Below, piece by piece: positions 10,573-20,448 of a DNA stretch of 64,000 nucleotides (its first letter is position 1; every line of letters starts with the position of its first letter). Source of the DNA: an uncultured Woeseiaceae bacterium. Lineage in GTDB: Bacteria > Pseudomonadota > Gammaproteobacteria > Steroidobacterales > Woeseiaceae. Both the position numbers and the translations under genes were made by a program. Below the pieces are notes generated by a model that did not search any database, was not told where the DNA came from, and worked only from the letters and a program-made list of their open reading frames with translations. The stretch spans positions 41,310 through 105,309 of the forward strand of contig CAMYMR010000001.1 in the NCBI GenBank assembly GCA_947259285.1. The letters run 5' to 3'.

Positions 10573-10657
10573 AAACCGGGGTCGAACCGAGGTTTTCTGC
10601 CACGTCGCGGCGAGCTGCCGTCCTGTAAACAGGAAAACCTCGGTTCGACCCCGGTTT
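10573..10657. repeat. Large inverted repeat (25-bp perfect arms, 35-nt loop) between map and rpsB
   Basis: AAACCGGGGTCGAACCGAGGTTTTC (10573-10597) and its exact reverse complement (10633-10657); each arm is itself a near-palindrome. Confidence 0.85.
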
Positions 10658-10672
10658 CGCTGCAATTCCGCG

Positions 10673-10701
10673 TTGTTGAGCGCGGTCGGCTATGGTATAA
10701 A
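10673..10701 (+). promoter_or_regulatory. Candidate sigma70 promoter of rpsB
   Basis: TTGTTG - 17 bp - TATAAA. Confidence 0.6.
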
Positions 10702-10707
10702 GCGCGC

Positions 10708-10838
10708 GCGCTGGTAGCAACTAGTTGCTGCTTGCAGCAAAAAAACTTCACACGTGTACCGTCACATCCTGCTGGGTGCCCCGCCAAAAAAGGGGTTGCG
10801 GGATGGGGTATGCGGAGGCCTAACCCGGAGATAATTCA
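10708..10838 (+). promoter_or_regulatory. rpsB 5' leader with several hairpins (candidate S2 autoregulatory leader)
   Basis: About 130-nt leader with perfect palindrome AGCAACTAGTTGCT (10716-10729), GCTGCTTGCAGC hairpin followed by an A-tract, and CCCCGCC-A6-GGGG; rpsB leaders in gammaproteobacteria are known autoregulatory sites. Family assignment is inferred, not searched. Confidence 0.45.
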
Positions 10839-12068
10839 ATGGCAGACGTAACCATGCGCCAGATGCTAGAGGCTGGCGTGCATTTCGGTCATCAGACCCG
10901 TTACTGGAACCCAAAGATGGCGCCCTTCATCTTTGGCGAACGTAACAAGATCCACATCATCAACCTCGAAAAGAGCCTGCCGCTCGCCCGTGAAGCGTGC
11001 GCGTTCGTCAAAGCGACGGTCGCAGACGGCGGTACCGTGCTGTTCGTCGGCACCAAACGCGCGGCCCGTGAAGCCGTTCAGACACACGCGAAACGCTGTG
11101 AAATGCCCTATGTGAGCCAACGTTGGCTGGGCGGAATGTTAACGAACTACAAGACCATCCGGCAGTCGGTTAAACGTCTGATGACGCTTGAGCAAATGGC
11201 GGAAGAGGGTGGCTTCGAGGGCCTGACCAAGAAAGAGATTCTGGGCTTAAGCCGCGAGCAGGAGAAGCTGGAACGCAGCCTTGGCGGTATCAAGACAATG
11301 CGGTCCCTCCCCGACGTGCTGTTCGTCGTTGACGTCGACCATGAGGACATCGCAATCCGGGAAGCCAAGAAACTGGGTATTCCAGTGGTTGCCATTGTGG
11401 ACACCAATTGCTCGCCGGATGGTGTTGATTACATTATTCCGGGTAATGACGATGCAATGCGCGCGATTGAACTCTACTCCGGGCTGATCGCCGACGCGGT
11501 ACTGGACGGGAAAGCGTCTATTCCAGAGGTTGCGCTCGGCGAGGACGAGTTTGTTGAACTCGACGAAGAAGGCAAGCCGAAAAAGACTCGGGCAAAAAAG
11601 AAAGCCGCCAAGAAGAAGACAGCCAAGAAAGCGGCTGTGAAGAAGAGGCCGACGGTGAAGAAGGCAGAGGCTGACGTTGAAGCCAAGGCCGGCGACGAGG
11701 CGCCTGCGACGGACGAGGCAACGCCGAAGGCGGAAGCCAAGGCACAGGTTGAGGTCGAGCCGCAATCCGAATCGGCGACAAAGGCAAAGCCCGTAGAAGC
11801 CGAGCCCCAGGTCGAGACCAAGCCGAAGGCAGAAGCCAAGCCGAAGGCAGAAGCCAAGCCCAAGGCTGAAGCCAAGCCCAAGGCAGAGGCCAAGCCCAAG
11901 GCAGAGGCCAAGCCCAAGGCAGAGGCCAAGCCGAAGGCAGAAGCCAAGCCCAAGGCAGAGGCCAAGCCCAAGGCAGAAGCCAAGCCCAAGGCAGAAGCCA
12001 AGCCCAAGGCAGAAGCCAAGCCCAAGGCAGAAGCCAAGCCCAAGGCAGACGAGAAGGCGGAGGACTGA
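10839..12068 (+). CDS. rpsB: 30S ribosomal protein S2 with long low-complexity C-terminal extension
   Basis: [46 protein letters not shown] canonical S2, then a Lys/Ala/Pro/Glu tail ending in (KPKAEA)n. Confidence 0.97.
   Translation: MADVTMRQMLEAGVHFGHQTRYWNPKMAPFIFGERNKIHIINLEKSLPLAREACAFVKATVADGGTVLFVGTKRAAREAVQTHAKRCEMPYVSQRWLGGMLTNYKTIRQSVKRLMTLEQMAEEGGFEGLTKKEILGLSREQEKLERSLGGIKTMRSLPDVLFVVDVDHEDIAIREAKKLGIPVVAIVDTNCSPDGVDYIIPGNDDAMRAIELYSGLIADAVLDGKASIPEVALGEDEFVELDEEGKPKKTRAKKKAAKKKTAKKAAVKKRPTVKKAEADVEAKAGDEAPATDEATPKAEAKAQVEVEPQSESATKAKPVEAEPQVETKPKAEAKPKAEAKPKAEAKPKAEAKPKAEAKPKAEAKPKAEAKPKAEAKPKAEAKPKAEAKPKAEAKPKAEAKPKADEKAED
11820..12050 (+). repeat. 18-bp in-frame tandem repeat array (KPKAEA)x12 plus a partial unit within rpsB
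   Basis: Twelve full 18-bp units AAGCC[G/C]AAGGC[A/T]GA[A/G]GCC from 11820 to 12035, then a partial unit to 12050; counted by hand. Confidence 0.95.
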
Positions 12069-12071
12069 GCG

Positions 12072-12947
12072 ATGACGATCACAGCATCAATGGTTAAGGA
12101 ACTTCGCGAGCGCACCGGCGCGGGGATGATGGAGTGTAAGAAGGCTCTCGTCGCGACGGATGGCGATATCAATGCGGCGGCGGAAGAACTGCGCAAGTCC
12201 GGTCAGGCCAAAGCTGACAAGAAGGCCGGCCGAGTCGCTGCTGATGGGCGTGTCGTGATCAAGACCGACGCGGGTAAAGCCGTCATTGCGGAAATCAACT
12301 CCGAGACCGACTTCGTCGCCAAAGACGAGAATTTTGTGAGCTTCTCTGAAGGTGTTGCAGCGGCCGCGCTGGCCTCGGATACGGTTGACGCAACGGCGCT
12401 CGCTGCGATGCCGATCGACGGCTCGGCCACTGTCGAGCAAGCACGCACCGAGTTAATTACGAAGGTCGGTGAAAACATCTCGGTTCGTCGGCTCGCGATT
12501 GTCAGTGGAAGCGGCCCGATCGGGCACTATACGCACGGTGCTCGTATTGGCGCGGTAGTCGTGCTCAACGGCGGCAACGAAGAACTGGCGCGCGACATTG
12601 CCATGCACATTGCGGCAAGCAATCCCGTCTGTGTCGACGAGAATCAGGTGCCCGCCGAAACGCTGGACCGGGAACGACGGATCTTCTCCGAGCAAGCGGC
12701 AGCTACCGGCAAGCCGGCCGAGATCATCGAGAAAATGGTCACCGGGCGAATTGCCAAGTTCCTGAAAGAGATCACACTGGTTGGCCAGCCTTTCGTAAAG
12801 GATCCGGATATCTCCGTCGGTAAGCTACTGAAAGACGCGGGCGCCAGTGTCGATTCCTTTGTACGTTTCGAAGTCGGCGAAGGCATCGAGAAGAAAGAAG
12901 ACAATTTCGTCGAAGAAGTCATGGCACAGGTGAAAGGCACCGCTTGA
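12072..12947 (+). CDS. tsf: Elongation factor Ts
   Basis: [38 protein letters not shown]; downstream of rpsB. Confidence 0.97.
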   Translation: MTITASMVKELRERTGAGMMECKKALVATDGDINAAAEELRKSGQAKADKKAGRVAADGRVVIKTDAGKAVIAEINSETDFVAKDENFVSFSEGVAAAALASDTVDATALAAMPIDGSATVEQARTELITKVGENISVRRLAIVSGSGPIGHYTHGARIGAVVVLNGGNEELARDIAMHIAASNPVCVDENQVPAETLDRERRIFSEQAAATGKPAEIIEKMVTGRIAKFLKEITLVGQPFVKDPDISVGKLLKDAGASVDSFVRFEVGEGIEKKEDNFVEEVMAQVKGTA

Positions 12948-13051
12948 AAGGAATCGCTTAAGCCTTTGATTTTATAGGAGACCTCGTATCCAAAATACGC
13001 TAGAATCAGGCACCGTCGGGGTACCGGCCTCGGCACCGAAGAGAGCGCTGC

Positions 13052-13774
13052 ATGAATGATTCTGACGTTCGATACGGTCGCGTGCTGCTGAAGCTGAGCG
13101 GTGAGGCGCTGATGGGCGACCTCGATTACGGCATCGAGCCCCAGGTCATCCAGCGAATCGCGGCGGAGGTAGCGACGGCACGCAAAACCGGCGTCGAGAT
13201 TGCAATTGTGATTGGCGGCGGCAACATTTTCCGCGGCGCCGGTCTCGCGCGCGCCGGGATGGATCGTGTGACCGGCGACTACATGGGCATGCTCGCGACG
13301 GTAATGAATGCGCTGGCGATCCAGGACGCGCTCGAGTCCCTCGATGTCTATGCGCGCGTCATGTCGGCCCTGCAGATACACGACGTATGCGAGGATTACA
13401 TCCGCCGTCGCGCGGTGCGGCATCTGGAAAAAGGCCGCGTTGTCATACTGGCAGCCGGTACCGGTAACCCGTTTTTTACGACTGACACCGCGGCTAGCCT
13501 GCGTGCGATTGAAATCGGAGCCGACGTCCTGCTCAAAGCGACCAAGGTTGATGGAGTTTACGATGCGGACCCAATGACCAATTCGAATGCGAAACGCTAC
13601 GAAACAGTCTCGTTCGACCAGGTACTCGCGGACAAACTAACCGTTATGGATGCCACGGCAATCGTGATGTGTCGCGACAACGAGTTACCGCTGCGCGTTT
13701 TTGATCTGACGCGTAAGGAGGCTTTGGTGCAGGCTATATCGGGCGACCAGGTTGGCACGCTGGTAACCGCCTGA
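13052..13774 (+). CDS. pyrH: UMP kinase
   Basis: [19 protein letters not shown]...[35 protein letters not shown]. Confidence 0.97.
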   Translation: MNDSDVRYGRVLLKLSGEALMGDLDYGIEPQVIQRIAAEVATARKTGVEIAIVIGGGNIFRGAGLARAGMDRVTGDYMGMLATVMNALAIQDALESLDVYARVMSALQIHDVCEDYIRRRAVRHLEKGRVVILAAGTGNPFFTTDTAASLRAIEIGADVLLKATKVDGVYDADPMTNSNAKRYETVSFDQVLADKLTVMDATAIVMCRDNELPLRVFDLTRKEALVQAISGDQVGTLVTA

Positions 13775-13836
13775 TCTCGATATCAGTCTGGAAAAACGGG
13801 TTACGAAATACGAAGTAAGCACTGAGGGCACTGAAC

Positions 13837-14394
13837 GTGTTGGATGAAATCAAGAAAGACGCTGCAGAGCGGATGGCAAAGAGTGTTAACTCGTTGCGGC
13901 AGGATTTGACCAAGATTCGCACGGGTCGCGCGCACACGAGCCTGCTTGATCATATTACGGTCGAATATTATGGCAGCCCGGTTCCCCTGAACCAGGTCTC
14001 GAATGTCGGCGTTGAGGACTCACGCACGCTGATCATTACGCCATGGGAGAAAGACATGGTGCAGCCCATTGAAAAAGCGATTATGGGGTCTGACCTCGGT
14101 CTTAACCCGTCATCGGCAGGCACGGTAATTCGAGTGCCGTTGCCCCCACTGACCGAAGAGCGTCGCAAAGACATGATCCGCGTCGTGCGCCAGGAAGCGG
14201 AAGGCGGGAGAATCGCGGTTCGCAACATCCGCCGCGATGCGATGCATGATATCAAGGAGCTCCTCAAGGAGAAGATGATCGGTGAAGACGAGGAGCGTCG
14301 TGCGGAAGTTGAAATACAGGGCATCACCGACAAACACGTCGCGGAAATTGACAAGCTACTCGCTGAAAAAGAAGCGGAGTTGATGGAGGTCTGA
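13837..14394 (+). CDS. frr: Ribosome recycling factor
   Basis: [33 protein letters not shown] start. Confidence 0.97.
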   Translation: MLDEIKKDAAERMAKSVNSLRQDLTKIRTGRAHTSLLDHITVEYYGSPVPLNQVSNVGVEDSRTLIITPWEKDMVQPIEKAIMGSDLGLNPSSAGTVIRVPLPPLTEERRKDMIRVVRQEAEGGRIAVRNIRRDAMHDIKELLKEKMIGEDEERRAEVEIQGITDKHVAEIDKLLAEKEAELMEV

Positions 14395-14422
14395 CAGGCC
14401 TGCAATCGTCGTCAAGAACACC

Positions 14423-15163
14423 GTGACCTTGAATCAGACAAGTTTGCCGAAACACGTCGCCGTCATCATGGATGGCAACGGTCGCTGGGCGAAAGCGCGG
14501 CAAAAGCCCCGTCGAGCTGGTCACCGGGCAGGCGTGAAGGCGGTCCGCGCAACGGTGGAGGAAGCCGCGAAGCAGGGCGTCGAAGTCTTGACGCTGTTTG
14601 CTTTCAGCAGTGAGAACTGGGCGCGGCCCGAGGAAGAGGTGCATAGCCTCATGGCCCTTTTTCTCGAGGCATTGCGACGAGAAGTGGACGAACTGCATCG
14701 TAATAATGTGCGACTGCGCGTTATCGGTGCCAGGGAGCTGCTGAATCCCGGCCTCGTCAAAAAATTTGGTGATGCCGAAGAAAAGACCGCCAACAACACA
14801 GGCCTGTTGTTGAACGTCGCGGTCGCTTACGGAGGGCGCTGGGATATTCTCGTGGCAACAAAGCGCATCGCGCGGAAAGTTGCGGACGGTGAGATCGAGG
14901 TGGACGACATCGACGAAGCACGACTGGCAGCGGAGATGCAGCTCGCGGACTGCCCGGAACCGGATCTCTTGATACGTACCGGCGGCGAACAGCGCATCAG
15001 CAATTTCCTGCTCTGGAATATTGCCTATGCGGAACTCTGGTTCACGGACGTCCTCTGGCCAGATTTTGACGCCGGCGAATTCCACAAGGCCCTGCAGTAC
15101 TTTGCCGAGAAGCAGCGCCGCTTCGGTCAGACCGGCGAACAGCTGGCGGCGGCAGAATGTTAA
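14423..15163 (+). CDS. uppS: Undecaprenyl diphosphate synthase
   Basis: KHVAVIMDGNGRWAKARQKPRRAGHRAGVKAVR; LLIRTGGEQRISNFLLWNIAYAELWFTDVLWPDF. Confidence 0.96.
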   Translation: MTLNQTSLPKHVAVIMDGNGRWAKARQKPRRAGHRAGVKAVRATVEEAAKQGVEVLTLFAFSSENWARPEEEVHSLMALFLEALRREVDELHRNNVRLRVIGARELLNPGLVKKFGDAEEKTANNTGLLLNVAVAYGGRWDILVATKRIARKVADGEIEVDDIDEARLAAEMQLADCPEPDLLIRTGGEQRISNFLLWNIAYAELWFTDVLWPDFDAGEFHKALQYFAEKQRRFGQTGEQLAAAEC

Positions 15164-15942
15164 AGACACGCATCATAACGTCCGTCATAGCGCTGCTCGC
15201 GCTGGGCGTCATTTTGTTCGTCGTTCCTGGCTACGCAGCCGAGCTTATTATTACGGTGCTCGTGATTGCAGGGGCCTGGGAGTGGTCGGGTTTCCTCGGC
15301 GTGCCGGGGTCGGCGTTTCGCGGTGTTTTCGTCGCGGTTATTGGCGGACTGATGGCCGCGTCCTACCTGCTGCTGCCACAGATTTCCGCCCTCATCCTGC
15401 AAATCGCATTCGGCTGGTGGTTCATCGCCTTCGTCTGGGCACTGTTCTTCCCGACGCCGATTCCTACGGTCGTACGCTGGACTGTCGGCGTGCTGGTCCT
15501 GGTGCCGATGTACGTCGCACTGATTAGTCTGTATCGGACCGGGCCCGAAATCCTGCTGTTCGCCCTACTGATTGTCTGGGCCGCAGACGCGGGCGCCTAT
15601 TTTGCGGGCAAACAGTTTGGGCGCGTGAAGCTGGCGCCGAGCATCAGTCCCGGAAAGACCTGGGAGGGCGTTTTTGGCGGGCTGCTGGTCGTTGCACTGC
15701 TGGCGGCAGCTACCGCGCGCTGGACCGGTAACGATCTCGCGGTGTTGCTGCCGTTTTGCCTGGCCGTTGCCGTCTTGTCTATTGTCGGCGACCTCACGGT
15801 GAGTATGTTCAAGCGCACGGCCGGCGTGAAAGACAGCGGTACGATGTTCCCGGGCCACGGCGGCGTCCTCGATCGTGTGGACAGCGTCGCCGCGGCGGCG
15901 CCGCTGTTCGCGCTCGGATTGGGCTGGCTGGGACTCGTTTAA
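15157..15942 (+). CDS. cdsA: Phosphatidate cytidylyltransferase
   Basis: Multi-TM; ISPGKTWEGVFGG, SMFKRTAGVKDSGTMFPGHGGVLDRVDS; overlaps uppS. Confidence 0.95.
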   Translation: MLKTRIITSVIALLALGVILFVVPGYAAELIITVLVIAGAWEWSGFLGVPGSAFRGVFVAVIGGLMAASYLLLPQISALILQIAFGWWFIAFVWALFFPTPIPTVVRWTVGVLVLVPMYVALISLYRTGPEILLFALLIVWAADAGAYFAGKQFGRVKLAPSISPGKTWEGVFGGLLVVALLAAATARWTGNDLAVLLPFCLAVAVLSIVGDLTVSMFKRTAGVKDSGTMFPGHGGVLDRVDSVAAAAPLFALGLGWLGLV

Positions 15943-16107
15943 TGGGATATTCATCGTGCATTCATCGTGATTCGGTTAGCGTGTCGAATCGACCGGGCGG
16001 AACTGACGCGCGCCGTGTCAGTCACATAGCACAGGGCGACCGGAGTACGACAGACGGCACGCGCCAACACCACAAGTACATGTTTAACTTCGGAATTATG
16101 ACTCTAG

Positions 16108-17460
16108 ATGGATAGCGCAATCATTAGTATCCTGGCTTTCATTGCCGCGATCAGCATTCTGGTCGCCGTGCACGAATATGGCCATTATATTGTTGGTCGC
16201 TGGACCGGAATGAAGGTGCTTCGGTTTTCCATCGGCTTTGGCTCGCCAATCTGGTCTCGTACGTCAGGCAAGGATCAGACCGAATACTGCATCTCGGCCA
16301 TTCCACTCGGCGGATACGTGCGCTTCCTGGATAGCCGTGATGGCCCGGTCGACCCGGAAGACGAAGGTCGCGCATTCAATCATCGACCGATTCCGGCGCG
16401 CATCGCTGTGCTGCTGGCCGGACCTGGTTTCAATTTTGTTTTTGCGGTGATCGCCTACTGGCTATTACTGGCCGGCGGGGTCATGGCACTGAAGCCGGCT
16501 ATAGGAGATGTAACGCCGGGATCCTATGCAGATGAGGCCGGCCTCAATTTCGGCGACAAGATCGTTGCCGTCGGCGATATCGAGGCAACGGAATGGGAAA
16601 CGACGCTTGTTGAGATCCTTAACAACCTCGTCGCCGATGGCCGCGTGCCGATGACGCTGGAGAATGAGCAGGGACGGCAACGTTCGGTCGTCCTCGACGT
16701 TGGCGATGATCGCACGCGTTTAACCGAGCCCGGACTGCTTTTCGACGGCCTGGGTTTCGAGGTCTGGCAGCCGCCGGCCGAGATCGGCACACTGTCGCCG
16801 GGCGGCGCGGCAGAAACAGCGGGGCTCAGGGTGGGTGACCGCATACATGCCGTAAACGGGGAGCGCATCCGGACGTTCAACGACCTGATCGCCGTGTTGG
16901 CGCCGCTCGCCAGGCAGCGGGTGACGTTGGAATACGTCCGTGGCGGCCAGCTGGCCAGTATGGATCTTACGCTCGACGAGCATGAGGTCGACGGAGAGAA
17001 GCGCGGCCTGTTGGGCATCAGCCTGCCTCAAACGTCGTCCGATTATTACTATCGTCAGACTTTCACCCCGATGCAGTCGCTTCTGGCCGCCGTCAACAAG
17101 ACCTGGGACACGAGCGTCTTTACGGTAAGCATGCTCGGCCGCATGATTACCGGTGACGTTTCGATCAAGAACATCAGTGGACCCATCAATATCGGCCAGA
17201 TTGCCGGCGAGTCCGCACAGCGGGGTGTGAAGTATTTCCTGGGTTTTCTGGCCGTCGTCAGTATCAGCCTTGGCATCCTCAATTTATTGCCGATACCCGT
17301 TCTCGATGGTGGCCAGATCGTCTATCAGGTCGTGGAGATGATAAAGGGCAGCCCGATGACCGAACGCGCACAAATGCTCGGGCAACAGGTCGGTATTTTC
17401 GCGTTAATCTTGCTAATGAGCTACGCGTTTTACAATGACATATCGAGAATCCTGAGTTAG
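16108..17460 (+). CDS. rseP: RIP metalloprotease RseP
   Basis: VAVHEYGHYIVGRWTGMKVLRFSIGFG (HExxH), tandem PDZ domains, NLLPIPVLDGGQIVY. Confidence 0.95.
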   Translation: MDSAIISILAFIAAISILVAVHEYGHYIVGRWTGMKVLRFSIGFGSPIWSRTSGKDQTEYCISAIPLGGYVRFLDSRDGPVDPEDEGRAFNHRPIPARIAVLLAGPGFNFVFAVIAYWLLLAGGVMALKPAIGDVTPGSYADEAGLNFGDKIVAVGDIEATEWETTLVEILNNLVADGRVPMTLENEQGRQRSVVLDVGDDRTRLTEPGLLFDGLGFEVWQPPAEIGTLSPGGAAETAGLRVGDRIHAVNGERIRTFNDLIAVLAPLARQRVTLEYVRGGQLASMDLTLDEHEVDGEKRGLLGISLPQTSSDYYYRQTFTPMQSLLAAVNKTWDTSVFTVSMLGRMITGDVSIKNISGPINIGQIAGESAQRGVKYFLGFLAVVSISLGILNLLPIPVLDGGQIVYQVVEMIKGSPMTERAQMLGQQVGIFALILLMSYAFYNDISRILS

Positions 17461-17480
17461 TCGGCACAGGCGGCGATACA

Positions 17481-19859
17481 TTGCAGATAAGACAAACATT
17501 TTTCGCGATCTTGATGATGCTACCGATGGCTACGGTCGTCGCCGCTGATTTCGTCGTCAAAGACATGCGAGTCGAGGGCCTGCAGCGTATATCGGAAGGC
17601 ACCGTGTTCAATTATCTACCCGTGAATATTGGCGACAGAATCGACAATATTCGTATCGGTGAGGCGATTCGTGCGCTGTACCTTCAGGGCTTGTTCGACA
17701 ACATCGAAATGCGTCGCGATGGTGACACGCTCGTTATCGTGGTCGTGGAGCGCCCGTCCATCGAGAGCTTCGAGATCGACGGCAACAAGGACATCAAGAC
17801 AGAAGACCTGATGGAATCCTTGCGCGGCGTCGGGCTGGCGCGAGGTAGAACATTTGATCGCTCAGTGCTCGATAACGTCGAGATGTTTCTTCGCGAGCAG
17901 TACTACGACCGTGGCAAGTATGGTGTCGCTATAGAGACCAACATTCAGGAGCGTCCAAACAATACGGTGCGTGTGAAAGTCGATGTGAAGGAAGGCGATC
18001 GCGCCAAAATTCGACAGGTCAACATTGTCGGCAACGAGACTTTTGACGACGATGAAATTCGTGAGGACTTCACGCTGGATACTGCCAACTGGCTTTCCTG
18101 GATTCGCCAGGATGACCGCTATGCCAAGGAGGCGCTGGAAGGGGACCTTGAAATACTTCGCTCTTTCTACATGGATCGTGGCTACGCCGACTTCAAAATC
18201 GAATCCACGCAGGTAGCGATATCACCGAACAAGAAGGACATCTTCGTAACAATCGGAATTCGCGAGGGAGATCTGTATACGATTTCCGACGTCAAGCTTG
18301 TTGGTGAAATGGTCATTCCCGAAGCGTTCTTGCGTGGCTTGATTCTTACGGCGCCGGGGGCTATCTACAACCAGCGCGCGCTGACCCAGACAACCGAGTT
18401 GATGGCGTTCCGCCTGGGTGAGGAAGGCTACGCCAACGCGGAAATCGAGCCTGTCCCCGAGCTTGATCGAGAAAAGAAAGAAGCGTCGGTGACCTTTTAC
18501 GTCAACCCGCAGAACCGGGTATACGTCCGTCGCATCAGCTTTAACGGTGTTGACCAGGTGGACGACGAGGTGTTGCGGCGTGAAATGCGGCAGATGGAGG
18601 GTTCGTACCTTTCCAATTCGCTGGTTGATCGTTCGAAGGTTCGTCTGCAACGCCTGCCCTACATCGAGTCCGTCGAAGTAGATAACTCGCCGGTACCGGG
18701 AAGCCCCGACCTGGTCGATGTGGATTTTGACCTCGAGTACAGAATGCCGGGCCAGTTTTCAGGTGGCGTCGGCTATTCCGAGTCACAGAAACTGTTGCTG
18801 AACGGTAGCATCGTGCACACGAACTTTCTCGGCAGCGGCAACCGCGTAGCGCTTGAACTCAATTCCGGCCGCTTTCAGAAGCTGTACAGCCTGTCTCACT
18901 CTGATCCTTACCGTTCCATGGACGGCATACGTCGCACGGTAAGTATCAACTACCGGGATATCACGCAGTTTACGTCGGCCGCGTCAGATTTTTCGACGAC
19001 CAGCGCCGGGGCGACCATCGATTACGGCTATCCGATTACGGAATACCAGTCGGTATCGATCGGTGCGACATTTCAGCATTCGGAACTTCTGTCGTCGACG
19101 GGTAGTACTCAGCAGGCGCAGGACTGGGTACTCAACAATGGCAATCCCTTCATCGAAGATTTGGGTAGCGGGGTGGTCTTCTTTGGTTCGGAATTCGATA
19201 CCGTTGAGCTGATCGCGGGCTGGACCTACGACAGCCGTAACCGCTCGCTGTTTGCGAACCGCGGTACCCGACAGCAGCTGTTCCTCTCGATGGCGGTGCC
19301 CGGCAGTGACGTCGAGTACTACCAGGCGCGTTACAGTTTCACCAAATATTTCCCAATCACCCCAAAATGGGTACTCAGATTCAACTCTGAACTGGGCATT
19401 GGCGAGGGCATCGGCGACACCACGGCGCTGCCCCCTTACAAACAGTTTTACGGCGGCGGGCCGCAGTCGGTCAGAGGCTTCAAGGAGTCGTATCTCGGGC
19501 CGCGCGACAGCTTCGGCCGTCCTTACGGCGGTAACGTGTTGGTTGCGAGTCAGCTAGAGCTTATACTGCCGCTTCCGGACAAATGGGCCAGCCAGGCGCG
19601 CGCCAGCTTATTTTACGACGTCGGTAACGTGTTCAACACGGGCGAAGTGGCGTTTACGGACAAGCTTGGCAGCCCGATTTTGTACGAACCCGATTTGGAT
19701 GACTTACGCACATCGATTGGAATAGGCGTGCAGTGGCTCGCGCCATTGGGACTGTTCCGGTTCAGTTATGCATACCCGTTAGATGCTTTTGACGGGAATG
19801 ACAGGTATTACGGAGACGAGCTGGAGCGATTCCAGTTCTCCATTGGACAAGCGTTTTAA
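17481..19859 (+). CDS. bamA: Outer membrane protein assembly factor BamA
   Basis: 792 aa; POTRA repeats (FVVKDMRVEGLQRISEGTVFNYLPVNIGD), Omp85 barrel with FYGGGPQSVRGFKESYLGPRD. Confidence 0.96.
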   Translation: MQIRQTFFAILMMLPMATVVAADFVVKDMRVEGLQRISEGTVFNYLPVNIGDRIDNIRIGEAIRALYLQGLFDNIEMRRDGDTLVIVVVERPSIESFEIDGNKDIKTEDLMESLRGVGLARGRTFDRSVLDNVEMFLREQYYDRGKYGVAIETNIQERPNNTVRVKVDVKEGDRAKIRQVNIVGNETFDDDEIREDFTLDTANWLSWIRQDDRYAKEALEGDLEILRSFYMDRGYADFKIESTQVAISPNKKDIFVTIGIREGDLYTISDVKLVGEMVIPEAFLRGLILTAPGAIYNQRALTQTTELMAFRLGEEGYANAEIEPVPELDREKKEASVTFYVNPQNRVYVRRISFNGVDQVDDEVLRREMRQMEGSYLSNSLVDRSKVRLQRLPYIESVEVDNSPVPGSPDLVDVDFDLEYRMPGQFSGGVGYSESQKLLLNGSIVHTNFLGSGNRVALELNSGRFQKLYSLSHSDPYRSMDGIRRTVSINYRDITQFTSAASDFSTTSAGATIDYGYPITEYQSVSIGATFQHSELLSSTGSTQQAQDWVLNNGNPFIEDLGSGVVFFGSEFDTVELIAGWTYDSRNRSLFANRGTRQQLFLSMAVPGSDVEYYQARYSFTKYFPITPKWVLRFNSELGIGEGIGDTTALPPYKQFYGGGPQSVRGFKESYLGPRDSFGRPYGGNVLVASQLELILPLPDKWASQARASLFYDVGNVFNTGEVAFTDKLGSPILYEPDLDDLRTSIGIGVQWLAPLGLFRFSYAYPLDAFDGNDRYYGDELERFQFSIGQAF

Positions 19860-19873
19860 GGAATGGAAGGTTT

Positions 19874-20413
19874 ATGAGTCTTGTGAAGCGACAATTGGTC
19901 AAAGCAGTATTGGGGGTAGCGTTGGTGTGCGCATTTGCGTTGCCGGCGGTAGCGCAAGATATGAAAATTGGTGTCGTCAGTTTGCCGGCGCTGATCGAAC
20001 GGGCACCGCAGACAAAGATTGCCATGGACGCACTTCAGGAAGAGTTTGCGCCGCGCCAGCGAGAGTTCCTTGCGAAGCAAAAGGAATTCGAAGACCTGAC
20101 GGCCAAAGCGCAAAAAGACTTTGCCGTTATGGGTGAGACCGAGCGTCGCAATGCGGAAAAAGACCTTCGCGATTTACAGCGTGAGGTGACCCGATTGCAG
20201 AATGAATTCCGCGAGGACCTTAATCTCCGTCAGAACGAAGAGTACGGCGTTCTTCAGCGGGCGATGCTAAAGGAAGTCCAGGATTACGCGCAGGAGCAGG
20301 GCTATGACCTGATCGTTGGAGATGGCGTCCTGTTTGCAAGCAATGCCGTTAATATTACGGAGGAGGTATTGCGCGCTGTCGAAGCCAATCATCAGGCAAC
20401 AAGCGCTCGTTAG
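19874..20413 (+). CDS. skp: OmpH/Skp-family periplasmic chaperone
   Basis: Signal peptide, MKIGVVSLPALIERAPQ, coiled-coil; between bamA and lpxD. Confidence 0.9.
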   Translation: MSLVKRQLVKAVLGVALVCAFALPAVAQDMKIGVVSLPALIERAPQTKIAMDALQEEFAPRQREFLAKQKEFEDLTAKAQKDFAVMGETERRNAEKDLRDLQREVTRLQNEFREDLNLRQNEEYGVLQRAMLKEVQDYAQEQGYDLIVGDGVLFASNAVNITEEVLRAVEANHQATSAR

Positions 20414-20448
20414 CCCCGGTCTTTGAATAAAGGGAGGCGTGCCGTCGT

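Noticed and set aside
10633-10657. tRNA T-loop-like GGTTCGACCCC motif
   Set aside because: Part of the perfect inverted repeat; no cloverleaf, anticodon arm or CCA context found.
11820-12050. Possible CRISPR-like direct repeats
   Set aside because: 18-bp contiguous units with no unique spacers, in frame with rpsB; a coding minisatellite.
11474-12196. Minus-strand ORF of 240 aa with (ASALGL)n repeats
   Set aside because: Antisense shadow of the rpsB KPKAEA tandem repeat; rpsB on the + strand is unambiguous.
15756-16115. ORF spanning the cdsA-rseP gap that might be a dxr remnant
   Set aside because: Most of it is out-of-frame cdsA; the intergenic part (MGYSSCIHRDSVSVSNRPGG...) shows no Dxr motif.
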